Below are positions 17,991-26,325 of a DNA stretch of 64,000 bases, one piece after another. The position numbers were made by a program, and so were the translations under genes. Positions within the stretch are counted from its first letter, which is position 1. The number at the start of each line of letters is the position of its first letter. The notes beneath the pieces are model-generated. The model was not told where the DNA came from and did not search any database. It worked only from the letters and a program-made list of their open reading frames with translations. The stretch comes from Kumtagia sp964244725 (GTDB lineage: Bacteria > Pseudomonadota > Alphaproteobacteria > Rhizobiales > Rhizobiaceae), in NCBI GenBank assembly GCA_964244725.1, contig CAXTJQ010000004.1:62001-126000 (forward strand). The letters run 5' to 3'.

Positions 17991-19820
17991 ATGCCGATCC
18001 GCCTCCTGTCCGAGACCATGGTCAACCAGATCGCCGCCGGCGAGGTCATCGAGCGACCGGCGAGCGTGGTCAAGGAACTGGTCGAGAACGCCGTCGACGC
18101 GGGCGCCACGCGCGTCGAGATCGTGACGGCCGGCGGCGGCCTGAACCTGATCCGGGTCAGCGACGACGGGAGCGGCATCGCGGCCGGCGAACTTGAGCTC
18201 GCGGTGTCGCGCCACTGCACCTCCAAGCTCGCCAACGGCATCGACGACATCACGACGCTCGGCTTTCGCGGCGAGGCGCTGCCGTCGATCGGCGCGGTGG
18301 CGCGGCTGTCGATCCGCTCGCGCGCGGCCGGCAGCGAGGCCCACGAGATCGCCGTCGAAGGCGGGCGGCTTGCGCCTGTGCGTCCCGCCGCGGGCAATCG
18401 CGGCACGACGGTCGAGGTGCGCGACCTGTTCTTCGCGACCCCGGCGCGGCTCAAATTCGTCAAGGGCGAGCGCGCCGAGAGTGCGGCGATCGCCGATGTC
18501 GTGCGGCGGCTCGCGATCGCGTTCCCGGCGGTGAGGTTCGCGCTGGCGGGCGCCGACCGGAGCGCGCTCGCCTTCCCCGAAACCGACGACCGGCTGCGCC
18601 GGATCGCGCAGGTGCTGGGCGGCGAATTTCCGGAGAACTCCATCGCCATCGATGCGGCGCGCGAGGGCGTGCATCTCGGCGGGCACGTCTCGATTCCCTC
18701 ATACAACCGCGCCAATGCGCTGCAGCAATATGTCTACGTCAATGGCCGGCCGGTGCGCGACAGGCTGATCGCCAGCGCCATCCGCGGCGCCTTCATCGAC
18801 GTGGTGGCGCGCGACCGGCACGCGGTGGCCGCGCTGTTCGTCACGCTCGATCCGGCGCTGGTCGACGTCAACGTTCATCCGGCGAAAGCCGATGTCCGCT
18901 TCCGCGATCCAGGCCTGGTGCGCGGGCTGATCGTCGGCGCGATCCGCGAGGCGCTCGCCGGCGCCGGCATCCGGGCCGCCTCGACCGGCGCGGCCGGCAT
19001 GCTCGGCGCGTTCCGGCTTGGCGGCATGCCGTACGGCCATCCGGGGCCGGCGGGCGATCATCGCGGCTTGCGCGCCGCGCCGCGCGGGCCGCTGTCCACC
19101 TCCTTCGATGCGTCGCGCTCGTTCCAGCGGCCGCTGCTGGACGGTTTCGCCGAGGCGCGCGACACGATGCTCGAGCCGCCAGCCTCGCTCAGCGCCGACG
19201 CGCGTCCGGGCGGCGGCGAGATCGCCCGCGACAGGCTGACATCGCCGCTCGGCGCCGCTCGGGCGCAGGTGCACGAAAACTACATCGTCGCGCAGACCGC
19301 CGACTCGCTGGTCATCGTCGACCAGCACGCGGCCCACGAGCGTCTGGTCTACGAAGCGCTCAAGACGGCGATGGAGGCGCGTCCGGTTCCTTCGCAGATG
19401 CTGCTCATCCCGGAGATCGTCGACCTGCCGGAGGAAGATGCGGATCGGCTCGCGGCGCTTGCGCCGACGCTGCGGCGCTTCGGGCTCGGCATCGAGCGTT
19501 TCGGGCCGGGCGCGGTGGCGGTGCGCGAAACCCCGTCGATGCTGGGCGAGGTCGATGTTCCGGGTCTCGTTCGCGATCTCGCCGACGAGATCGCGGCGAC
19601 CGACACCGCCGACACGCTGAACCTGCGGCTGAACGCGATCGCCGCGCGCATGGCCTGCCATGGTTCGGTCCGCTCCGGCCGCCGCCTGCTGCCCGACGAG
19701 ATGAACGCGCTGCTGCGCCAGATGGAGGCGACGCCCGGCTCGGGCACCTGCAACCATGGCCGCCCGACCTATATCGAACTTAAGCTTACGGACATCGAAC
19801 GGCTGTTCGGACGCCGCTGA
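17991..19820 (+). CDS. mutL: DNA mismatch repair protein MutL
   Basis: MutL couples MutS mismatch recognition to strand incision. The 609-residue protein has the GHKL ATPase motifs: ELVENAVDAGATRVEI (about residues 26-41), DDGSGI (near 59) and TLGFRGEALPSIGAV (about 87-101). It has a variable linker (about 330-420) and a C-terminal dimerisation domain. The endonuclease motif DQHAx2Ex4E is present as DQHAAHERLVYE (about 444-455), so this MutL probably nicks DNA itself, as in bacteria without MutH. The ATG at 17991 gives the canonical MPIRLL start. The gene is divergent from the secreted-protein pair. Confidence 0.98.
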   Translation: MPIRLLSETMVNQIAAGEVIERPASVVKELVENAVDAGATRVEIVTAGGGLNLIRVSDDGSGIAAGELELAVSRHCTSKLANGIDDITTLGFRGEALPSIGAVARLSIRSRAAGSEAHEIAVEGGRLAPVRPAAGNRGTTVEVRDLFFATPARLKFVKGERAESAAIADVVRRLAIAFPAVRFALAGADRSALAFPETDDRLRRIAQVLGGEFPENSIAIDAAREGVHLGGHVSIPSYNRANALQQYVYVNGRPVRDRLIASAIRGAFIDVVARDRHAVAALFVTLDPALVDVNVHPAKADVRFRDPGLVRGLIVGAIREALAGAGIRAASTGAAGMLGAFRLGGMPYGHPGPAGDHRGLRAAPRGPLSTSFDASRSFQRPLLDGFAEARDTMLEPPASLSADARPGGGEIARDRLTSPLGAARAQVHENYIVAQTADSLVIVDQHAAHERLVYEALKTAMEARPVPSQMLLIPEIVDLPEEDADRLAALAPTLRRFGLGIERFGPGAVAVRETPSMLGEVDVPGLVRDLADEIAATDTADTLNLRLNAIAARMACHGSVRSGRRLLPDEMNALLRQMEATPGSGTCNHGRPTYIELKLTDIERLFGRR

Positions 19821-19904
19821 TCCCGGCGACGCCGGCAAATCTTGACGCGATTGGCGATCTGTGGCGGATGCTACCCGAACAGTGCGTCGCAAGGCAAGGC
19901 AATC

Positions 19905-20132
19905 ATGAACCGCTTCGAAGGCCCGGGCGCGCGCGAAGCCGGCATCCGGTATCTCGACGGAGACTTCCAGGTCACCAGCCCAGGCTCGTTCGTGCGCTGC
20001 GCAGTGACGGGCGAGCGCATCTCGCTCGACGAGTTGCGGTACTGGAGCGTGGCGCGCCAGGAAGCCTATATCGATGCGGAATCGTCGCTGAGGCGCGAGA
20101 TCGAATCCAATCCGGACCTGCGTCGGCGCTGA
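19905..20132 (+). CDS. DUF2093 domain protein
   Basis: A 75-residue protein of the DUF2093 family, which is common beside mutL/lpxK in Hyphomicrobiales and has no known function. The central part YLDGDFQVTSPGSFVRCAVT (about residues 17-36) and ELRYWSVARQEAY (about 44-56) are characteristic. I start at the ATG at 19905. It lies 84 bases after mutL and converges on lpxK with only a two-base gap. Confidence 0.85.
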   Translation: MNRFEGPGAREAGIRYLDGDFQVTSPGSFVRCAVTGERISLDELRYWSVARQEAYIDAESSLRREIESNPDLRRR

Positions 20133-20134
20133 CC

Positions 20135-21157
20135 TCAACCGCCCGCGCGCATGCGCCAGGCCCGCAATGTTTCCTCCACAAGCGTCGCCGGGGTACCGGC
20201 CGGTTCGAAGACCACATCGATTTCCAATGTCTCGATCCCGGCAAGCCAGTCGGACAACGCACCCAGGCCTTCGATACGAACGGCGTCCTTGGCGGTCGTC
20301 ACGACATCCAGTTTCATGTGGGAGGCCTGACTGAGCAGGACTTCGAGATCATGCCGGCTATAGGGATGATGGTCGGGAAACGGCCGCGTCTCGGCGACGA
20401 TCGCCCCGGCTCTGCGCAGGGTTTGAAAGAATTTCTCCGGGTGCCCGATGCCGGCGAAGGCGAGAAAGCGCCGGCCCGCCAGGCGCTCCCGGTCCCGCGC
20501 CATCACGCTCGCCTCGAAGATCGGCTTGCCCATGGCCGAGGCCGCGCGCAGGACCGGATCGGCGGCATTGCCCTCGCCGACCCGCAGCACCGCATCGGCG
20601 AAGCTCACCTGCCCGGCCAGCGGCGCGCGGAGCGGCCCGGCGGGAAGCACGCGGCCGTTGCCGACGCCGTATCCCGCGTCGACGAGGATCAGCGCGTAGT
20701 CCATGTGGATGCGGGCGCTTTGAAAGCCATCGTCCATGATCAGGAAATCGCACCCGCGCGCGTCCAGCAGGCGCGCTCCCGCCGCCCGGTCCCGCGCCAC
20801 GGCGACCGGCGCGTGGGCCGCGAGCAGCAGAGGTTCGTCGCCGACCTTCGCGCTGTCGTCGGAGCCGAGATCGACGAGATGCGGTTCGCGCACCGATCCG
20901 CCATGGCCGCGCGTCAGGAAGCCCGGCTTGCGGCCGAGCCGCAGCGCCGCCTGCGCGATTGCCATTGCGACAGGCGTCTTGCCCGATCCGCCCACCGTGA
21001 AATTGCCGACGCAGATCACCGGCAGGGCCGCCTTGTCGCGTGGCGCGCCGCGCATGCGCCGTTCCGCGACAGCGCCGTAGATGAACGACATTGGGGCGAG
21101 CGCCCCTGCGCGCCAGCCGCTTTCCCTCCACCAGAAGGGCGGTGAGCGCGCAATCAT
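20135..21157 (-). CDS. lpxK: Tetraacyldisaccharide 4'-kinase
   Basis: LpxK phosphorylates the 4' position of the lipid A disaccharide at the inner membrane. The 340-residue protein has an N-terminal membrane-associated segment and the Walker A P-loop in GNFTVGGSGKTPVAMAIAQA (about residues 51-70), followed by FLTRGHGG (about 79-86) and the conserved LIMDDGFQ stretch (about 138-145). It is the last gene of a leftward block (DUF4170, acyltransferase, waaA, lpxK), 16 bases after waaA, which places Kdo transfer and lipid A phosphorylation in one transcript. Confidence 0.96.
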   Translation of the reverse strand: MIARSPPFWWRESGWRAGALAPMSFIYGAVAERRMRGAPRDKAALPVICVGNFTVGGSGKTPVAMAIAQAALRLGRKPGFLTRGHGGSVREPHLVDLGSDDSAKVGDEPLLLAAHAPVAVARDRAAGARLLDARGCDFLIMDDGFQSARIHMDYALILVDAGYGVGNGRVLPAGPLRAPLAGQVSFADAVLRVGEGNAADPVLRAASAMGKPIFEASVMARDRERLAGRRFLAFAGIGHPEKFFQTLRRAGAIVAETRPFPDHHPYSRHDLEVLLSQASHMKLDVVTTAKDAVRIEGLGALSDWLAGIETLEIDVVFEPAGTPATLVEETLRAWRMRAGG

Positions 21158-21173
21158 CGTCCGGCGGCTCGGT

Positions 21174-22493
21174 TCACGGCTGCTCGGCCGGCAGTTCGAG
21201 CCGGGATTTGACGATGAGCGGATGAATGAACGGCTCGAGCACCCGCAGCGTCGTGGCGAGCGCGCCGCGCATGGCCTCGACCGTGGCGACGCCCGCCGCC
21301 ATCATCTCGTGGCGCGTGTCGTCGTTGGACAGGAGGTGGTGGACCGCGCCGGCCAGGGATTCGCGGTCGCGCACGAGTTTCGCCCCGCCATTGTCGATCA
21401 GCCGCTGATAGGAGTCGCGAAAATTCTGAACGTTGCGGCCGGCGAGGATCGCCGTGTCGAGCATGGCGGGCTCGAGCGGGTTCTGTCCGCCCTCCGACGT
21501 CAGGGATCGCCCGACGAAGGCGATCTCGGTCAGGCGCAGGTAAAGCCCCATCTCGCCGATCGTATCGCCGAGCAGGATGTCGTCGCCGCGGCCCGGCGCG
21601 AGCGGATCGGTGCGGCGGGCGACGCTCAGGTCCATGCCCGAAAGATCGGCGGCGATGGCATCGGCGCGATCCGGATGGCGCGGCACGATGATGGTGAGCA
21701 GTCCCGGATGACGCGCCCGCAGCATGCGGTGCACCTCGCCCGCCAGCCTTTCCTCGCCGTCATGGGTGGAAACGGCGGCCCAGGTCGGGCGGCCGGCGAT
21801 CTGCGACCTCAGACGGGCGAGCGCGTCGGAGTCGGCCGAAGGCGGCGGCGTGTCGACCTTGAGGTTTCCGGAGATCGTGACCTGGCGCGCGCCCAGCGCC
21901 TGGAAGCGCTCGCCGTCGATGTCGGACTGCGCCACCACATGCGCAAGATTCTCGAACAGCGCCTCCGCCAGATGGGGCCGCTTGGTCCAGGACCGGAACG
22001 AGCGGTCCGAGAGCCGGCCGTTGACCAGGATCTGGGGAATGTTGCGCGCCCCGAGTTCGAGGATCGTCATCGGCCAGATTTCCGACTCGGCGATGATGGC
22101 GATATCGGGACGCCAATGGTCGAGGAACCGGCGGATCGTCCGGCGCACGTCGAGCGGCACATATTGATGGACCACCGCCGCGCCGAGCCGCTCCTCGGCG
22201 ACATGGGCGGAGGTGACCGTGCCGGTCGTCAGCACGATGTTGATGCCGAAATCGAGGATGCGTCGGACCAGCGGCACGATGGCGTTGGTCTCGCCGACGC
22301 TCGCGGCATGAACCCAGGCGATCGGACCCTGCGGCCGCTCGCGGCTCGCCTTGCCGTAGCGCTCGCCGCGCCGCGTCCGGTCGTCCTTTCCCTTGCGCGC
22401 GCGGAGAGCGAAATATGGACCGGCCAGAGGATAGACCGCCGCGCCGGCGATGCGGTAGCCGTAGAGCACGGCGCGAGCCCAGCGCTTGCTCAT
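21174..22493 (-). CDS. waaA: 3-deoxy-D-manno-octulosonic acid (Kdo) transferase
   Basis: WaaA (KdtA) transfers Kdo residues from CMP-Kdo to lipid IVA at the inner face of the cytoplasmic membrane. The 439-residue protein has an N-terminal hydrophobic anchor (AGAAVYPLAGPYFALRA), the conserved IAWVHAASVGETNAIVPL (about residues 57-74), the ESEIWPM motif (near 135) and a C-terminal GT-B nucleotide-sugar domain with GGQNPLEPA (near 337). Its start overlaps the stop of the acyltransferase gene by 4 bases. Confidence 0.96.
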   Translation of the reverse strand: MSKRWARAVLYGYRIAGAAVYPLAGPYFALRARKGKDDRTRRGERYGKASRERPQGPIAWVHAASVGETNAIVPLVRRILDFGINIVLTTGTVTSAHVAEERLGAAVVHQYVPLDVRRTIRRFLDHWRPDIAIIAESEIWPMTILELGARNIPQILVNGRLSDRSFRSWTKRPHLAEALFENLAHVVAQSDIDGERFQALGARQVTISGNLKVDTPPPSADSDALARLRSQIAGRPTWAAVSTHDGEERLAGEVHRMLRARHPGLLTIIVPRHPDRADAIAADLSGMDLSVARRTDPLAPGRGDDILLGDTIGEMGLYLRLTEIAFVGRSLTSEGGQNPLEPAMLDTAILAGRNVQNFRDSYQRLIDNGGAKLVRDRESLAGAVHHLLSNDDTRHEMMAAGVATVEAMRGALATTLRVLEPFIHPLIVKSRLELPAEQP

Positions 22494-23275
22494 CCGCGGG
22501 CGTCGGCCAGGGCGTAGGCGCGGTCCGTCGCCTTGTCGAGACCCGCCGTCACTTCCTGCCGCTTGCGCTCGAGTTCGGCGTCGTCGGCATCGGCGGCGAC
22601 GAGGATCGGATCGCCGACGACGAAGGCGCCGCGCCCGAAGGGCAGGCTGATCGTGGTCTTGTCCCAGGTTCCGGCCAGAATCCTGCGGCGGCTGCTGGCG
22701 ATGGCGACGGGAAGGATCGGCCGCCCCGAAAGACGCGCGAGCGTGACGACGCCCATGCCGGCGTCGCGCGGCGTGCCATGCGGAATATCGGCGATCATGG
22801 AGACGGTGCTACCACCGTCCAGCGCTTTTTTCAGGGCAAGCAGCGCCTTAGCGCCACCTTTTTTCTTGCGCTGCCGGCCTTGCCGCCCGCCCGAGCCGCG
22901 CACCGCGGAGAAGCCGAACTTCTCGACCACCAGGGCATTGAGCTCCGCGTCGGCGCTGCGCGACACCATCGCCAGCAGCCGGCCGCCCTTCGGGAAATAG
23001 GCCGGCGCCATCAGGTGCTGGCCGTGCCACAGCGTCACGATCGCCGGCGCGTGGGCGGCATAGGCCGCCTCGGCGTCCGTGGACCCTTCGACCAGAGGAT
23101 TGGTGGCGCGGACCAGTTTCATCGCCCGGACCAGCGCCGCGGCGATCGCCTTCTTGGCGAGGGCCGAGCGGGCGATCGGCTTGCGGATCTTCTGCCAGAC
23201 GCTCCTGGCGAAGCCGGCCTTGCGCCTCTTGCGCGCCGCCTCGAGCGGCGCCAGGGCAGCGCCGAACCGAGGCAT
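22490..23275 (-). CDS. DUF374-type lysophospholipid acyltransferase family protein
   Basis: A 261-residue protein of the DUF374 family, distant relatives of lipid acyltransferases found beside waaA/lpxK in Hyphomicrobiales. Visible motifs are the acyltransferase-like VTLWHGQHLMAPAYFP (near residue 80; the histidine is the expected catalytic residue), VVEKFGFSAVRGSG and IADIPHGTPRDAGMG (near 163). I use the ATG at 23275, which overlaps the DUF4170 stop by one base; the frame is open to 23539. It probably acylates or otherwise processes an envelope lipid, but the substrate is unknown. Confidence 0.88.
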   Translation of the reverse strand: MPRFGAALAPLEAARKRRKAGFARSVWQKIRKPIARSALAKKAIAAALVRAMKLVRATNPLVEGSTDAEAAYAAHAPAIVTLWHGQHLMAPAYFPKGGRLLAMVSRSADAELNALVVEKFGFSAVRGSGGRQGRQRKKKGGAKALLALKKALDGGSTVSMIADIPHGTPRDAGMGVVTLARLSGRPILPVAIASSRRRILAGTWDKTTISLPFGRGAFVVGDPILVAADADDAELERKRQEVTAGLDKATDRAYALADARG

Positions 23276-23535
23276 CAGCCCTGCTGGTCCCGAATGGCGG
23301 CCCGCGGGTCGAGCAGCCGGTGCAGGTGGACGACGAAATAGCGCATATGCGCATTGTCGACGCTCGCCTGCGCCTTGGCCTTCCAGGCGGCGTGCGCGGA
23401 CGCGTAGTCGGGAAAGACGCCGACCATGTCGATCGCGTCCAGGTCGCGGAATTCGGTCGAATTCAGCGATTTCAGCTCGCCGCCGAACACCAAATGGAGC
23501 AGTTGTCTCTTGCCTTCGTCCGCAGCCATCCGCAT
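23275..23535 (-). CDS. DUF4170 domain protein
   Basis: An 86-residue (or 84 from the second ATG) protein of the DUF4170 family, usually found in this position in Hyphomicrobiales envelope clusters. Recognisable segments are QLLHLVFGGELKSLNSTEF (about residues 11-29) and MRYFVVHLHRLLDP (about 63-76). The stop overlaps the acyltransferase start (TGATG). The function is not known; the linkage suggests a role with lipid A assembly. Confidence 0.85.
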   Translation of the reverse strand: MRMAADEGKRQLLHLVFGGELKSLNSTEFRDLDAIDMVGVFPDYASAHAAWKAKAQASVDNAHMRYFVVHLHRLLDPRAAIRDQQG

Positions 23536-23603
23536 CCATCCGAGTCGCTTCGAGCGTCGCTCTGCTCTAAATCAAGTCGCCGACTATTGGAACCGACGCG
23601 CCC

Positions 23604-24416
23604 TCAGCGCACCCGTTGCCCGGCGATCGCCTTGGCCATAGCCTCGATCAGACGGCCGCCGCCGGCGGCGAGCGCGCCGTGGATGACGGTCGGGCCGGCA
23701 TAGGAAGGGCGCCTGCCGGCCGCGTTGATCAGCCTGCCGCCGGCCTCGTGCAGGATCAGGTCGGCCGCCGCCAGGTCCCAGTCGTGGGCGTTGGGCTTGA
23801 CGAAGGTCGCATCAAGATCGGCGTTGGCGATCATCGCGACGCGATAGGCGAGCGAGGGGATATGCCCGCCGCGGTCGACCGCCGTCAGCCATTCGGCCGG
23901 TAGCGCGTCGATCATCGCCCTCGGCCCGGAGATCCTGACGCGCTCGCCGAGCGGCCTCGCCTCGATCCTCTGGCCGTTGCGCCACGCGCCGCCGCCCGCC
24001 TGCGCCCAGAACGTCTCGCCGCGCGCCGGACATTCGAGCACGCCGCAACGCGACGTCCCCGCCTCGACCACCGCGATGCTGACGCACCAGTAGTCGAGTC
24101 CCTCGAGGAAGCCGCGCGTGCCGTCGATCGGATCGACGACGAAGGTGCGATGCGCGCCGAGCCGGTCCGGCGAATCGGCCGTCTCCTCGGAAAGCCAGCC
24201 ATAGTCGGGCCGCGCCTCGAGCAGCGTCTCGCGCAGGAATTTATCAACCGCGAAATCCGCCTCGCTGACCGGCGAGAGGCCCTCCTTCATCCAGATTTCC
24301 TGCTTGTTGCGGAAATAGCCTTGGGCGATGCGGCCGGCGGCGCGCGCGGCGTCGAGCAGCAGGTCGAGGTCCTCGTCGCGGGTCGCGGCCAAGAGGCCCG
24401 CTTCAGCGTCCGGCAA
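23604..24416 (-). CDS. Inositol monophosphatase family / 3'(2'),5'-bisphosphate nucleotidase
   Basis: A 270-residue magnesium-dependent phosphatase of the inositol monophosphatase/CysQ superfamily. The metal-binding motifs are GWLSEETADSP (about residues 73-83), DPIDGTRGFLEG (about 95-106, bearing the metal-ligand aspartates) and AHDWDLAAADLILHEAGGRL (about 209-228). It may hydrolyse 3'-phosphoadenosine 5'-phosphate or inositol phosphates; the sequence does not decide. The start overlaps the end of the PmbA gene by 14 bases on the same strand, indicating an operon. Confidence 0.9.
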   Translation of the reverse strand: MPDAEAGLLAATRDEDLDLLLDAARAAGRIAQGYFRNKQEIWMKEGLSPVSEADFAVDKFLRETLLEARPDYGWLSEETADSPDRLGAHRTFVVDPIDGTRGFLEGLDYWCVSIAVVEAGTSRCGVLECPARGETFWAQAGGGAWRNGQRIEARPLGERVRISGPRAMIDALPAEWLTAVDRGGHIPSLAYRVAMIANADLDATFVKPNAHDWDLAAADLILHEAGGRLINAAGRRPSYAGPTVIHGALAAGGGRLIEAMAKAIAGQRVR

Positions 24417-25746
24417 GGGTCATGCCCTCGATCATCAGGGTCGGCGCGGCGGCGCCGTAGTCGCGGTCGAGGTCGCTCGCGGGGACCATGCGCAGGAACA
24501 TGTCCTTGAGGTTGGAAGCGATGGTCACTTCCGCCACCGCATAGGTGAGTTCGCCGTTCTCGATCCAGAAGCCGGAGGCGCCGCGGCTGTACTCGCCGGT
24601 CAGCATGTTGACGCCCTGGCCGAAGACTTCGGTGACGTAGAATCCCGATTGGATCGCGCCGATCATCGATTGCGGTGTCGTGTCGCCCGGCTCGATCGAC
24701 AGGTTGGTCGACGATGGCGACACCGAGGAGCCGCCGCGCGCGCCCCTTCCATTGGTAGTCAGACCGAGTTCACGCGCCGCCGAAGTCGACAGGAACCAGT
24801 GCCGGAGCACGCCCTTGTCGACCATCGTCAGCGTTTCGCCCGCGACGCCCTCGCCGTCGAACGGACGCGAGGCCTGGCCGCGCCGCCGCCAGGGCTCGTC
24901 GCGGACGGTGATCGCCGCGGACGCCACCGTCTTGCCCATCATGTCGCGCAGGAAGCTGGTCTTGCGGGCCACCGAAGCGCCGTTGATCGCGCCCGACAGG
25001 TGGCCGGCGATGCCGCGCGCCACGCGCGGATCGAACACGACCGTGACCGAACCGGTCTCGGCCTTGCGCGGATTGAGGCGCCGGATCGCGCGTTCGCCGG
25101 CGCTGCGGCCGATCGCCTCGGGCGTGTCGAGATCGGAAAAATGCAACTTCGACGAATAGTCGTAGTCGCGTTCCATGCCGGTCCCCTCGCCGGCGATCAT
25201 CGTCGCCGAACGCGAGAAGCGCGAGCCGACATACTGGCCGACGAAGCCGTGCGACGTGGCCAGAACCAGCCCGCCCTGGCCGAAGCTCGCGCCGCTGCCG
25301 TCCGACTTGCTTACCCCTGCGACGGCGAGGCCCGCCTCCTCCGCCGCCAGCGCATCGTCGCGCAGCTGGTCGGCCGACATTCGGGTGCCGTCGTAGAGAT
25401 CGAGTTCTTGCACCGCCTTGGCCAGCAGGTCCGGATCGGCCAACCCCTGGTAAGGATCCCGCGGCGACACGCGCGCCATCGCGACCGCGCGCCGCGCCAG
25501 CATTTTCGGGTCCGACGACGCCGTCGCCGAGACGCTGGCGACGCGTTGCCCGACGAAGACGCGCAGCGAGACGTCGTCGCCTTCGGACGAATTCGTCGAC
25601 TCGACCTTGCCGAGCCGCACCGAGACGCTGGTCGAGCGCCCCGTGACGGCGACTGCGTCGGCCATGTCGGCGCCGGCGGCTTTTGCGGCGTCGACGAGCG
25701 CGGTCACGCGATCGATCAGGCTGTCGGCGCGAAACGTCTCGTCCAT
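24403..25746 (-). CDS. pmbA: PmbA/TldD family metalloprotease
   Basis: A 447-residue protein of the TldD/PmbA family (subunit TldE/PmbA type), which as a TldD-TldE heterodimer degrades or matures small peptides such as microcins. Conserved stretches include DVSLRVFVGQRVASVSATA (about residues 53-71) and the C-terminal half with SRGASGFWIENGELTYAVAE (about 395-414). The HExxxH zinc motif belongs to the TldD partner, and none is seen here, as expected for PmbA. I take the ATG at 25746 (MDETFRAD). Start and orientation place it at the head of the block leading to the lipid A genes. Confidence 0.92.
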   Translation of the reverse strand: MDETFRADSLIDRVTALVDAAKAAGADMADAVAVTGRSTSVSVRLGKVESTNSSEGDDVSLRVFVGQRVASVSATASSDPKMLARRAVAMARVSPRDPYQGLADPDLLAKAVQELDLYDGTRMSADQLRDDALAAEEAGLAVAGVSKSDGSGASFGQGGLVLATSHGFVGQYVGSRFSRSATMIAGEGTGMERDYDYSSKLHFSDLDTPEAIGRSAGERAIRRLNPRKAETGSVTVVFDPRVARGIAGHLSGAINGASVARKTSFLRDMMGKTVASAAITVRDEPWRRRGQASRPFDGEGVAGETLTMVDKGVLRHWFLSTSAARELGLTTNGRGARGGSSVSPSSTNLSIEPGDTTPQSMIGAIQSGFYVTEVFGQGVNMLTGEYSRGASGFWIENGELTYAVAEVTIASNLKDMFLRMVPASDLDRDYGAAAPTLMIEGMTLAGR

Positions 25747-25876
25747 CGGGCGGTTCGTCTTTCTCTCTGTCTGGCCTGCCCCATCTATTGTTCCGCCTGG
25801 CCTTGTGCAATGGCTTGGCGCGCAACTGGGGCCGCCGCGCCGCCAATCCGCCGTCGTCACGCGAGGAGAAACGGAC

Positions 25877-26293
25877 ATGACGCCCTTCCATCTGGCCTTT
25901 CCCGTCCGCGACCTGGAAGAGACCCGCGACTTCTACGGCGATGTCCTCGGTTGCCGGATCGAGCGGTCGTCGACCACCTGGATCGACTTCGACCTGTTCG
26001 GCCACCAGATGTCGGCGCATCTGAGGCCGGCGGCGGAACTCGCCGACGCGGACGGCCATGTCGACGGGAAATCGGTGCCGATCCCGCATTTCGGCGCGGT
26101 GCTGCTGATGGGAGACTGGCGCGCGCTGGCCGAACGTCTGGAGAGCCAACCCGACGTCGACTGGGTCGAGCGGCCGATGATTCGCTTCGCCGGCGAGCCC
26201 GGAGAACAGGCCACGCTGTTCATCCGCGACCCCTCCGGCAACGCGCTCGAGTTCAAGGGTTTCGGCTCGCTCGACCAGATTTTCGCGCAATAG
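25877..26293 (+). CDS. VOC family (glyoxalase/dioxygenase-like) protein
   Basis: A 138-residue protein of the vicinal-oxygen-chelate superfamily. The two beta-alpha-beta-beta-beta modules begin with FHLAFPVRDLEETRDFYGDV (about residues 4-23) and are completed by ATLFIRDPSGNALEFKGF near the C-terminus, where the metal-ligand glutamate lies. The start is the ATG at 25877, preceded by a GAGGAGAAA ribosome-binding site. Substrate and activity are unknown. It is divergent from the PmbA gene and precedes the MATE exporter. Confidence 0.88.
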   Translation: MTPFHLAFPVRDLEETRDFYGDVLGCRIERSSTTWIDFDLFGHQMSAHLRPAAELADADGHVDGKSVPIPHFGAVLLMGDWRALAERLESQPDVDWVERPMIRFAGEPGEQATLFIRDPSGNALEFKGFGSLDQIFAQ

Positions 26294-26325
26294 CGCATGA
26301 GCCGTCTCTTTGCGCCAGCGCCGAC

